Source of the DNA: Corynebacterium comes
GTDB lineage: Bacteria > Actinomycetota > Actinomycetes > Mycobacteriales > Mycobacteriaceae
DNA: 64,000 bases
Direction: 5' to 3'
NCBI RefSeq assembly: GCF_009734405.1
Contig: NZ_CP046453.1
Location: 124,001 to 188,000, forward strand
Part shown: piece after piece, positions 8,784 to 15,628 of the stretch
How the letters are laid out: the number at the start of each line of letters is the position of its first letter
How positions within the stretch are numbered: the first letter of the stretch is position 1
Notes under the pieces: generated by a model
Told to the model about the DNA's origin: nothing
The model's database searches: none
What the model saw: the letters and a program-made list of their open reading frames with translations, nothing else
Made by a program: the position numbers and the translations under genes

Positions 8784-9022
8784 TGGGCGAACTCGCAGCG
8801 GCTGCCGCCGCAGGTGAGGCCCCGGCCTTCCACCCGAATACGGGTGCGCAGATCGGTGTCGACGGGGAGCGGGCGCTCTCCGTGGGGGCGGCCGCCGGCC
8901 TGGAACCGCCGCGCTACTGCCAGCTCTGCGGCCGACGAATGAAGGTCCAAATCAGGCCCTCGGGCTGGCTCGCCGAATGCTCCCGCCACGGGGAGTTGGA
9001 TTCGGTGCTGTTCGAGCGCTGA
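8783..9022 (+). CDS. bsaP: Biotin synthase auxiliary protein BsaP
   Basis: Small protein of 79 residues whose C-terminal half carries three cysteines in a CxxC-x15-C pattern (YCQLCGRRMKV, then ECSRHGELDSVLFER). This is the pattern of the actinobacterial protein encoded directly behind bioB (Rv1590 type), reported to support BioB turnover, probably through an iron-sulfur cluster. Its ATG overlaps the bioB stop, so the two are translated together. The N-terminal Ala/Glu-rich stretch has no assigned role. Naming rests on the cysteine pattern and gene position. Confidence 0.8.
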   Translation: MGELAAAAAAGEAPAFHPNTGAQIGVDGERALSVGAAAGLEPPRYCQLCGRRMKVQIRPSGWLAECSRHGELDSVLFER

Positions 9023-9094
9023 CGCACCCTCGTTGCCTTGTGTTGTCTCTGGGCTGGGCTGGTGGACCATCGTGGCAGCACGCCGCACCCGGAA

Positions 9095-10051
9095 TCAGGC
9101 TTGATCCTTTTCCCCCGTCTTTAGGAATTCCTCCAGTAGTGCCGTCAGGTCGGTAACGGCGGTTTCGATGGTGAGGGTCACCTTCACGGTCGGAGACATC
9201 TTCTCGCTGGTGCCTTGTGAACCACCGAGGGATGTGGAGCCCGCTGGAGGAGGGATCGTGAAGGGTTTCTGGGCAGCAAACTCAGGCCACGGCCGACCAT
9301 CCTGGAAGAAGTTGGGCACCTGATCCGGGGGAAGGCCGGCGACAGTGGCAGCATGCAACGCCCGGTAATCACCGTTGAAGTTTCCGTCGTTCAAAGTGGC
9401 GAGGACCGCTTCGGTGAACGCGCCATGTTGGTCACCCTCCATGGAGAACTGGTCATCCTGGCTTCCCGAGATGAGCAGGATGCTCGCAGAGACCGGTAGC
9501 TCCTCCGGCCGGGGAGTCCGACGTCTCACAGCGTCGTAGAGCTGACGGTCCAGCTCAAGGACCTGTGTCTGGACCCATGACGGAGCCGCCCGTGGCGTGT
9601 GCCAACGTTGCTCTTCCAGCATTCTTCTGATGACAGTTCCACTGTGGCAGCTGTCTGACAGAACGACCACTCTGACACCTGAAGCGAACGCCGCCAGGGC
9701 CTGATGTATTTCATCGTCCAGAATTTCTCGATTGTAGAGCAGCCACGTCTCGTCCATGCTGTCGGTTTCGTCATCGCTGAGGTCCGCGAATCTGCCTCCG
9801 TGACCGGCATAGGTGAGCACGAAGATATCTCCCGCGACCAGCGTCCGAGCAGCCTCGCTGAGGATGCCGAAGACTCTTCCGGACGTTGCGTCCTCGCTCA
9901 GGAGGATCTGGGCGTTGTAGCCACGTCCACTTGTCTGGGAATGTAGCGCTGCGGCGTCGTTCTCGCATGCCTGCAGACGACCTTCCCAGCCCGCGTAAGC
10001 GGCGGGATCGACCCGGTTCAGTCCGATGTGCAGCGCCTGCGCGGAGACCAT
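9095..10051 (-). CDS. Caspase-like (metacaspase/orthocaspase) peptidase
   Basis: Clan CD cysteine protease of 318 residues. The catalytic dyad is visible as His84 in YAGHGG and Cys135 in LSDSCHSG, each after a hydrophobic beta strand, and the acidic loop SDDETDSMDETW follows the His strand as in metacaspases. The caspase fold covers about residues 1-230; a Pro/Gly/Ser linker leads to a short C-terminal piece (VKVTLTIETAVTDLTALLEEFL) that may be a partner-binding module. Metacaspases usually cut after Arg or Lys. It is the last gene of a three-gene operon, 41 bases behind the glycine-zipper gene. A role in regulated suicide or defence is inference from family and context. Confidence 0.85.
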   Translation of the reverse strand: MVSAQALHIGLNRVDPAAYAGWEGRLQACENDAAALHSQTSGRGYNAQILLSEDATSGRVFGILSEAARTLVAGDIFVLTYAGHGGRFADLSDDETDSMDETWLLYNREILDDEIHQALAAFASGVRVVVLSDSCHSGTVIRRMLEEQRWHTPRAAPSWVQTQVLELDRQLYDAVRRRTPRPEELPVSASILLISGSQDDQFSMEGDQHGAFTEAVLATLNDGNFNGDYRALHAATVAGLPPDQVPNFFQDGRPWPEFAAQKPFTIPPPAGSTSLGGSQGTSEKMSPTVKVTLTIETAVTDLTALLEEFLKTGEKDQA

Positions 10052-10092
10052 AATGTCGGAACCTCTTTCCGTGACCGTCTCAGGTGTCCTAA

Positions 10093-10974
10093 TCAGTCGA
10101 AAATCCAGAGGATACAGTCGGTGATTATCTGCGCGGCCGAAGCTGCAGCCCCGCCTGCAACTGCACCGGGTCCGGCGCCAACACCTGCAATCGGAGTGCC
10201 GATAAGTGCGCCCGCGACTCCTCCGACGCCGTCGGCGTCTGCAGTGGCACCCAGCGAAGGTTTTCTGGCACCGCTTCCTTCTGTGAGCATTCGGTTGAAG
10301 GGGAAATCGGCGCTGTAGATGGTGGAGGCCCCGTCCTCCAGAATCGAGGCAGCCAGCTCCATGCCTTCCGCCATGCCGTCGTTGGAACGGTATCGTCCCT
10401 GTTCGCCGCGTAGGAGCTCGATCTTGCGGTCCAGCGGGAGGCCTTGGAGCCGGTCGCGCAGATCGTCGACCGCCCGACGGGCAGCAGCCGGCTCATTACC
10501 TCGCTGGGCATCTATCTGCTCGAGAACGGACAACACCGCAGAGATCAGGTCCTTGACCCAATCTGCGATGCCTCCCACCTTCAAGGCGGCGCGCAGGACC
10601 TCGGCCCCGTCCGGTTTCCGGCTCCTGGGATCGTCGAGATGTTTGATCACCGCGAATGCATTCTCCATGATCGCTCGGATGATGACCGTGTGATCGCTGG
10701 GGGTTAAGGGCGGAAATTCATCGGTCGGCAGCTCCGGCCAGGGGAATCCTGTGCCGTCACCCAGGAAAAAGCCCGCGAGACCTCCCGGAAATTTCTTGAT
10801 CAACGGGGAATCGTACCGACGGGCGCCACTGGCATCAGCATCGAACAGGCCACGCAGCACGGCAGCCTGGATCTCCGATTCAACGCGACGTTCGATCACC
10901 TCCGGTAGCTTCACCTCCCCAAGATCTACAGCGAATCGGCTTCCAACGCTCCTGCTTGTGCTCATTTCACTCAC
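10093..10974 (-). CDS. Unknown protein with C-terminal glycine-zipper hydrophobic domain
   Basis: Protein of 293 residues that I cannot assign to a family. Residues 1-230 look soluble and mostly helical, with a Pro-rich patch (LPTDEFPPLTPSD) near 80-95. From about residue 248 the chain is Gly/Ala-rich with repeated small-xxx-small spacing and no charge, and it ends in CILWIF. This is the look of a membrane-inserting glycine zipper, as in pore formers or colicin-like tails. A dibasic pair, Arg237-Lys238, stands just before this tail; it would suit a metacaspase, though this is a guess. Its ATG overlaps the stop of the upstream Cys-rich gene by 8 bases, and the caspase gene follows, which suggests substrate and protease. 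Confidence 0.75.
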   Translation of the reverse strand: MSEMSTSRSVGSRFAVDLGEVKLPEVIERRVESEIQAAVLRGLFDADASGARRYDSPLIKKFPGGLAGFFLGDGTGFPWPELPTDEFPPLTPSDHTVIIRAIMENAFAVIKHLDDPRSRKPDGAEVLRAALKVGGIADWVKDLISAVLSVLEQIDAQRGNEPAAARRAVDDLRDRLQGLPLDRKIELLRGEQGRYRSNDGMAEGMELAASILEDGASTIYSADFPFNRMLTEGSGARKPSLGATADADGVGGVAGALIGTPIAGVGAGPGAVAGGAAASAAQIITDCILWIFD

Positions 10975-11428
10975 CTTCCGAATTCTGACTGTTGATGGGA
11001 AAATCCCCTCTGGTCACGACCAGAGGGCATATCTGACATGCGGAGGAACCTTCCTGATGGAACCAGCGACAGTCCGCCCGGATCGAACAACGGGGCAGAC
11101 TCCGACGTGAGCTGTAGTTTCCGACTTCCTGAACTACGCTGGCGAACCCTTCCGGGACCCCGCATCGACCGTTCTTCCACTGACGGCAGCCGGTCGTCTC
11201 GCAGGAGGATGCAAACCGCATGCGCTGTTCGGGCGCCCGCCCATCGGGAGTAGGCACCAATTGGACAGGATCGACGGGCAAACGATCACGGAGATAAGCA
11301 ATCGTTCCGTCCGGCTGCACTATTCCCAGGACCAGGGTGGCATTCTTTGACGAAGAACTAGGGCAAAGCCACTCGCTCTCGCTGCGAGCCGCTCTGTTGT
11401 CAACGGGATCTTCTGCCTCCTCGAACAA
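10967..11428 (-). CDS. Cys-rich small protein, first gene of the caspase operon
   Basis: Unrecognised protein of 153 residues. The TTG at 11428 is chosen because a perfect AAGGAGG (11434-11440) lies five bases before it; a longer frame from a TTG at 11482 would cover the ribosome site. Eight cysteines include two clusters, C76-x4-C81-x7-C89 and C114-x5-C120-x10-C131-x2-C134, with Trp/His next to them (CRWFHQ), so a zinc or iron-sulfur site is likely. Such a module could sense a signal for the caspase encoded two genes later, but no function can be read directly. Base composition upstream is more AT-rich than in the neighbours. Confidence 0.7.
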   Translation of the reverse strand: MFEEAEDPVDNRAARSESEWLCPSSSSKNATLVLGIVQPDGTIAYLRDRLPVDPVQLVPTPDGRAPEQRMRFASSCETTGCRQWKNGRCGVPEGFASVVQEVGNYSSRRSLPRCSIRADCRWFHQEGSSACQICPLVVTRGDFPINSQNSEGE

Positions 11429-11496
11429 GGGGGCCTCCTTATGGAGCGTAAGGCGGAGAAGAATAGGTGCTATCGGCCACAAAAGTATTAGCTATT

Positions 11497-11525
11497 ACGC
11501 TAGTCCCGGTTCCAATGAGCGTCAA
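11497..11525 (-). promoter_or_regulatory. Candidate promoter of the caspase operon
   Basis: On the minus strand TTGACG (11520-11525) and TAGCGT (11497-11502) are separated by 17 bases, some 70 bases before the TTG start. The -35 is close to consensus; the -10 is weak. The surrounding stretch, about 11460-11520, is visibly AT-richer than the flanks. Confidence 0.4.
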
Positions 11526-11695
11526 TGGTTCGCGGAAATCGGGCGGTTCTGCCCGACCGTGCCCAGGATCCGAACAGGGCCGCCAGCAAGAAGCTGGTGT
11601 GTAAGGTCGTCGACTTCCTGAAGAAAAGTCTGCCCGTCGAAGTCAGGACTACATTCGGAGTCACCAGTATTCAACGACCGGAAGGACCGATGACA

Positions 11696-11935
11696 ATGGG
11701 CATCATGGACAGTGCCAGGGACAAGGCCCGCGAGTTCCTCGCCGACGAGGGGAAGACCGACGCTCTGCTGGACAAGGCGGTGCAGCACGCCACCGACCGT
11801 TTCGGCGAGGACAAGGCCGGGCAGATCTCCCAGGCCCGCGATGCCGCCGACCAGCGCATCGGCGGGGGCGGGGACAACCGTGTCGATGCCGAGGCCGGCG
11901 ACGATCCGCAGGCCGACCCCGACCCCGCGCTCTAG
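11696..11935 (+). CDS. MT0933-type small antitoxin-like protein
   Basis: Hydrophilic protein of 79 residues beginning MGIMDSARDKAREFLADEG, the start typical of the MT0933 antitoxin family (compare Rv0909 of Mycobacterium tuberculosis), followed by DKAVQHATDRFGED and a disordered acidic tail. The ATG at 11696 has an ideal GGAAGGA nine bases upstream; an ATG two codons earlier is too close. No toxin gene accompanies it here, and orphan copies are common in actinobacteria, so an antitoxin role is unproven. Confidence 0.7.
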   Translation: MGIMDSARDKAREFLADEGKTDALLDKAVQHATDRFGEDKAGQISQARDAADQRIGGGGDNRVDAEAGDDPQADPDPAL

Positions 11936-11953
11936 AAACCCCCACGAACGTTG

Positions 11954-11986
11954 AAGACGCCGACCCCGGTGAGGGGTCGGCGTCTT
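11954..11986. terminator. Strong hairpin terminator
   Basis: A perfect 14-bp stem (AAGACGCCGACCCC at 11954-11967 with its complement at 11973-11986) encloses GGTGA. It lies 18 bases after the stop of the MT0933-type gene. The A-rich left and T-rich right ends suit termination in the plus direction, with little U-tract beyond. Confidence 0.75.
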
Positions 11987-11998
11987 GTCGTGCGGGCT

Positions 11999-12080
11999 GA
12001 TGTCAGGATCGGACCGGGTCTTATCCCTGGCCTCCCTTGCTGGGCGGTTGCCGGAGAAACTTCAGCCCGATCCTGACATC
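11999..12080. repeat. Inverted repeat, 14-bp arms 54 bases apart
   Basis: GATGTCAGGATCGG (11999-12012) is exactly complementary to CCGATCCTGACATC (12067-12080). The element fills the space between the terminator at 11986 and the stop of the convergent reductase gene at 12085, so a second terminator, a small RNA or a MITE-like scar are all possible. Confidence 0.6.
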
Positions 12081-12084
12081 CGGG

Positions 12085-13200
12085 CTAAGCGTCGAAGGGC
12101 GGCAGCACCTTGTCCTCGACCAGGCGGTCGAAGAGCTGGAGCAGCCTGGTCTCGGTGTCCAGGGCGTCGGCGAAGCCGGCCTGCCTGACCTTCACGGTCG
12201 AGGTGATGTTGTCCGCCTCGTGGTGGAAGAGGAAGTCACCCACGCCCCAGCCGACGAGCCTGTCGAAGGGGGTGTCCACCAGTCCGTGGCGTTCGACCAG
12301 CCGCTCCCACACGGCCGCGTGCTGCGGCATGGCTTCAGCCAGCGACATCTGCTGCGGCGGGGCGTAGTCCATGCCGAAGTGCTGCGCGAAGCGCGGCCAC
12401 AGTTGCGCCCAGCGGAACTGGTCGCCGTTGTTCACGTTGAAGATCTCGTTCGCGGCCTGCCCGGAGGAGCCGGCCCAGACGGTCGCCCGGGCGAGCAACT
12501 CGGCGTCGGTGGTCTGGTACAGAACCTCGTAGGCGGCGCGGGTGCCGGGGAAGCGCAGCGGCAGGCCGAGCTCCCGGGAGATCGCGGCGTAGACGCCGAT
12601 CACCAGCAGCAGGTTCATCGGGTTGCCGGTGGCGTAGCCGGTGACTCCCTCCGGCCGCAGGGCGGTGAAGGCGAAGCCGCCTTCGCTGGCCCGCGCCCGC
12701 AGGATGTCCTCCTGGGTGGAGTAGAAGTGCGGGGCGATCAGGCGCGGGTCCGACTCTTTGGCCGGGGTGTTGAAGAATCCGAGGTGATGGCCGTAGGCCT
12801 TGCCGCCCTGGTAGAGGGTGACGTGCCTCAGCGGTGCGCCGGCGGCCTGCAGTGCGTCGAGGGTGTTGCGCAGCAGGGCGTCGTTGACCTCGATGAGCTC
12901 CGGGTCGCTCGGCTTCTCGACGTACGCGCCGAAGACCAGGTGCGTCGTGTCGCGCAGGCCATCGGTGGTGGAGATGAGATCGCTGAGCGCGGCGGCGTCG
13001 AGAAGGTCGGCGCTGTGGTGGGTCCACTCGGCGTCGGGAAGCTCTCGGCGGCTGATGCCGTGCACGGGCCAACCCTGGCGGGCGTACTGGCGTGCGGCGT
13101 AGCTGCCGATCAGGCCGGCGTCGCCGACGACGAGGACGGTGCCGTCCGGGTCGGGGAGTTCAGTCAGGCCGAGGCCCGGGGTGTTGTCGTTGAGGGTCAT
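12085..13200 (-). CDS. SDR-family reductase, PRISE-like
   Basis: NAD(P)-dependent extended SDR of 371 residues. The cofactor loop reads VLVVGDAGLIGSYAA near residues 22-37, a variant of GxxGxxG. The segment TLYQGGKAYGHHLGFF replaces the usual YxxxK and resembles the active-site block of progesterone 5-beta-reductase/iridoid-synthase-like (PRISE) enzymes, which reduce enones. An AGGAA precedes the ATG by six bases. It follows the aldo/keto reductase gene by 13 bases, so the two reductases are co-transcribed from the MarR-type divergent promoter. The substrate is unknown; a reactive carbonyl or enone would suit both. Confidence 0.78.
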   Translation of the reverse strand: MTLNDNTPGLGLTELPDPDGTVLVVGDAGLIGSYAARQYARQGWPVHGISRRELPDAEWTHHSADLLDAAALSDLISTTDGLRDTTHLVFGAYVEKPSDPELIEVNDALLRNTLDALQAAGAPLRHVTLYQGGKAYGHHLGFFNTPAKESDPRLIAPHFYSTQEDILRARASEGGFAFTALRPEGVTGYATGNPMNLLLVIGVYAAISRELGLPLRFPGTRAAYEVLYQTTDAELLARATVWAGSSGQAANEIFNVNNGDQFRWAQLWPRFAQHFGMDYAPPQQMSLAEAMPQHAAVWERLVERHGLVDTPFDRLVGWGVGDFLFHHEADNITSTVKVRQAGFADALDTETRLLQLFDRLVEDKVLPPFDA

Positions 13201-13213
13201 GTGTGTTCCTGTC

Positions 13214-14143
13214 TCAGGCGAAGGGCTGGGAGGCGGTGTCCAGGGACTCGACCTCGTCGGAGGTCAGCTGGAGGGTGGGGGCGGCGACCAGTGCCGGGAG
13301 CTGCTCGGGTGTCGACGCCGAGGCGATCGGTGCGGTGACGCCCTTGGCCAGCTGCCAGGCGAGCGCGACGGTGGCGGGTTCGGCGCCGCGGGCCTCGGCG
13401 ACCTCGACGAGCTTGTCCACGACCGCGAAGCCCTCCGCGGTGGCGTAACCCGCCATGAAGCCCTGGCGGTTGCGGCCTTCGAGGTCCTCTGCGGAGCGGT
13501 ACTTGCCGGTGAGGAAGCCGGAGGCCAACGCGAAGTAGGGGAAGGTGGCGGCACCGTACTCGCGGGCGAGCGGCAGGTAGGACTCCTCGAAGTCCCTGCG
13601 GTGAAGGAGGTTGTACTGCGTCTGGATGGCCGCGGGCACGGTCAGATTGTTGGCCGTGGCGTATTCGAACCACTCGCGCATGCGCTCCGGGGTGTAATTG
13701 GAGAGCGCGATGTGGCGTACCTTGCCGGCCGTGACCAGGGAGTCGTAGGTGGTGGCCTGGTCGGCGATGGAGACGTTCTCATCGTCGTAGTGGCTGTAGA
13801 AGACGTCGATGTAATCGGTCTGCAGGCGCTTCAGCGAAGCGTCGAGCGCGGCGACGACGGAGTCGTGCTGCTGGTTGTCATAAGGGGCCAGGCCGCCCAT
13901 CTTGGTGGCCAGGACGACCCGGTCGCGGTTGCCGCGGGCGGCGAACCACTCGCCCAGGACCCGCTCGGAGTCGCCACCCGTGCCGTCGCCGGCCCACACG
14001 GCGTAGAGGTCGGCGGTGTCGATGAGCGTGCCACCTGCCGCCACGAAGGCGTCGAGGACGGCGAAGGAGGTCTCGCGGTCGGAGGTCCAGCCGAAGGTGT
14101 TGCCGCCGAGGACGAGCGGAAGGGTGATCTGGGGAAGGGACAT
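13214..14143 (-). CDS. Aldo/keto reductase
   Basis: AKR-superfamily TIM barrel of 309 residues. The catalytic tetrad is visible: Asp and Tyr in DTADLYAVW, Lys in LATKMGG, His in DVFYSHYDD. The C-terminal NADPH-binding part contains SASTPEQL. The ATG at 14143 follows AAGGAG by five bases; longer in-frame starts to 14236 would run through the operator. First gene of a two-gene operon with the PRISE-like reductase, divergent from marR, which points to repression released by the carbonyl substrate or a related electrophile. Confidence 0.87.
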   Translation of the reverse strand: MSLPQITLPLVLGGNTFGWTSDRETSFAVLDAFVAAGGTLIDTADLYAVWAGDGTGGDSERVLGEWFAARGNRDRVVLATKMGGLAPYDNQQHDSVVAALDASLKRLQTDYIDVFYSHYDDENVSIADQATTYDSLVTAGKVRHIALSNYTPERMREWFEYATANNLTVPAAIQTQYNLLHRRDFEESYLPLAREYGAATFPYFALASGFLTGKYRSAEDLEGRNRQGFMAGYATAEGFAVVDKLVEVAEARGAEPATVALAWQLAKGVTAPIASASTPEQLPALVAAPTLQLTSDEVESLDTASQPFA

Positions 14144-14200
14144 AACTGCTCCTTTGATGGGATCCGTCATGGTTTGACGCATAAGGCCGACCCTAAGCCG

Positions 14201-14246
14201 GTTGACTTTACGTGTCAACTTGAAGCGTAAAGTCATGCGCTATGAT
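14201..14246. promoter_or_regulatory. Divergent operator and leaderless marR promoter
   Basis: GACTTTACG (14204-14212) and CGTAAAGTC (14226-14234) form a perfect 9-bp inverted repeat with a 13-base spacer; a second nested pair is GTTGAC / GTCAAC. Both lie between the reductase operon and marR. TATGAT at 14241-14246 is a near-perfect -10 that ends seven bases before the ATG at 14254. The MarR protein probably binds here and controls both directions. Confidence 0.65.
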
Positions 14247-14253
14247 TCCTTCC

Positions 14254-14733
14254 ATGAACCCCTCGGAAACGCCGCGCTGGCTCAGCCCGGGCGAGATGGA
14301 CACCTGGCTCTCCCTCTGGTCCGTACTGGAATGGCTGCCGGTCCGGCTGGACGCGCAGCTGCGCGAGGACGCCGGCGTCTCGCTCGCCGAATACAACGCC
14401 CTCTCACAGATCTCCATCGCCCCGGACGCCTCCGTGCGGATGAGTGAACTGGCGGTGGTGGCCAACATGAAACTGCCGCACCTCTCCCGCGTGATCACCC
14501 GGTTGGAGAAAGCCGGCTGGGTGCGCCGCATCCCGGACCCCGCCGACGGCCGCTACACGCTGGCCCAGCTCACGGATGACGGGAAAATTAAGGTCGCCGC
14601 GGCGGCCCCCGGCCACGTGGAGGCGGTCCGGGCGTACGTCTTCGACGGTCTGTCTCCCGAGCAGGTCGCCGCCCTGGGTGCGGCCGCAGCACGTATCGTC
14701 GAGGCGGTCGACGCTCCGGGGCCGGCGCGCTGA
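14254..14733 (+). CDS. MarR-family transcriptional regulator
   Basis: Winged-helix MarR repressor of 159 residues. The DNA-binding core runs from SLAEYNALSQISIAP through MSELAVVANMKLPHLSRVITRLEKAGWVRR (recognition helix) to the wing DPADGRYTLAQLTDDG. The ATG at 14254 is chosen over the in-frame ATG at 14242 because the latter lies inside the -10 box. Divergent placement and the palindrome suggest that it represses itself and the two reductase genes, with ligand binding at the dimer interface. The ligand is unknown. Confidence 0.85.
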   Translation: MNPSETPRWLSPGEMDTWLSLWSVLEWLPVRLDAQLREDAGVSLAEYNALSQISIAPDASVRMSELAVVANMKLPHLSRVITRLEKAGWVRRIPDPADGRYTLAQLTDDGKIKVAAAAPGHVEAVRAYVFDGLSPEQVAALGAAAARIVEAVDAPGPAR

Positions 14734-14741
14734 TTTTTCCG

Positions 14742-14747
14742 TAATCT
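14742..14747 (+). promoter_or_regulatory. -10 hexamer of a leaderless promoter
   Basis: TAATCT, six bases before the ATG at 14754. It falls in the short gap behind marR, so the following gene need not depend on marR transcription. Confidence 0.4.
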
Positions 14748-14753
14748 GGACCC

Positions 14754-15062
14754 ATGAAACAGCTCCTGGTTTTCGAGTTCCCGTCCACCGGTCCCTTCGG
14801 CCCCGAAGCCGAGGCCGCCTACGCCGACCTGGCAGATGACATCGCCGGTCAGGAGGGTCTGGTCTGGAAGGTCTGGACCGAGGATCCGCAGCGCGAGGTC
14901 GCCGGCGGCGTCTACCTCTTCGCCGATGAGGCCAGCGCCCGGGCCTACGTGGAGAAGCACACCGCCCGCCTGGCGGGCTTCGGCATCACCGACATCACCG
15001 CCACGGCCTACGAGGTCAATGAGGGTCTTTCCCGCGTCGACCACGCGCTGCTGGAACGCTGA
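14754..15062 (+). CDS. YdhR-type putative monooxygenase (ferredoxin-like fold)
   Basis: Protein of 102 residues resembling the YdhR family (dimeric alpha/beta barrel, annotated as putative mono-oxygenase). The pattern MKQLLVFEFPSTGPFG, then QEGLVWKVWTEDPQREVAGGVYLFADEASARAYVEKH, is the family core; KVWTED and GGVYLF form the edge strands. Family members are small cofactor-free enzymes or binding proteins of unclear substrate. A 6-bp hairpin (CCCGGC-CCT-GCCGGG, 15063-15077) directly follows and covers the ribosome site of the next gene. Confidence 0.75.
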   Translation: MKQLLVFEFPSTGPFGPEAEAAYADLADDIAGQEGLVWKVWTEDPQREVAGGVYLFADEASARAYVEKHTARLAGFGITDITATAYEVNEGLSRVDHALLER

Positions 15063-15085
15063 CCCGGCCCTGCCGGGAGAACCCC

Positions 15086-15628
15086 ATGACCGGTGAGGTG
15101 ATCGCTGAACTGGAAGTCGGCGTGACCCCGGCCCGTGCGTTGGAGATCTTCGATGCCCTCCCGGCCGTGGGCATCGAGGAGATGTACGGCCGGTGGGCCG
15201 GCTCCGAGTCGCCCACCGGCAACCCGCTCGACGGGCTGCTGGGCGCCTACGGCTGGCACGGCAAACGCTTCTCCTCCGCGGACGGGGTGGCCCCGCTCAT
15301 CTTCGCCCACAACGGAGAGCTCTTTGGGGTGGAGCCGGCCGTCATCCCCGTGCGTCTGGCGCTGAGGTTCCCCCGGCTCGCGCATCACCCGGCGGTGGTC
15401 GCGGCCGGGCGACTCTGCCTGCCGCTGCTGAAGACCGGCCGGCCGAAGGCGCGGCTGCGCATGGTCGTCTACCGGGGGGTGGCCACGGCGACGATGATCT
15501 ACGACTCCCAGCCCATCAACGACCACTTCCGCCGACTCGACGCCGACACCCTCCTCGGCCTGATGGACCTGCGCGGCCTGTCCGAGCCCTTCTTCTTTCT
15601 GCTGCGCCGCGAGATTTCCGCCCGCTAA
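15086..15628 (+). CDS. GXWXG / DUF4334 domain protein
   Basis: Protein of 180 residues with both domains of a small actinobacterial family: an N-terminal GXWXG motif (MYGRWAGSE, residues 34-42) and a C-terminal DUF4334 block (ATMIYDSQPINDHFRRLDADTLLGLMDLRG). The family has no established biochemical role; its size and mixed aromatic/hydrophobic character suggest ligand binding. The start codon sits eight bases behind GGGAG that is part of a short hairpin. Its stop overlaps that of the convergent aldehyde dehydrogenase by four bases. Confidence 0.75.
   Translation: MTGEVIAELEVGVTPARALEIFDALPAVGIEEMYGRWAGSESPTGNPLDGLLGAYGWHGKRFSSADGVAPLIFAHNGELFGVEPAVIPVRLALRFPRLAHHPAVVAAGRLCLPLLKTGRPKARLRMVVYRGVATATMIYDSQPINDHFRRLDADTLLGLMDLRGLSEPFFFLLRREISAR

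Noticed and set aside
10093..10974. The caspase partner as a bacterial gasdermin.
   Set aside because: Gasdermins are beta-rich with a lipidated N-terminal Cys and a short C-terminal plug. This protein is helical, lacks that N-terminus and has a Gly/Ala zipper at the C-terminus.
11696..11935. The MT0933-type protein as the antitoxin partner of the caspase operon.
   Set aside because: It is on the opposite strand, has its own promoter region and terminator, and the family is usually found alone; no direct link is visible.
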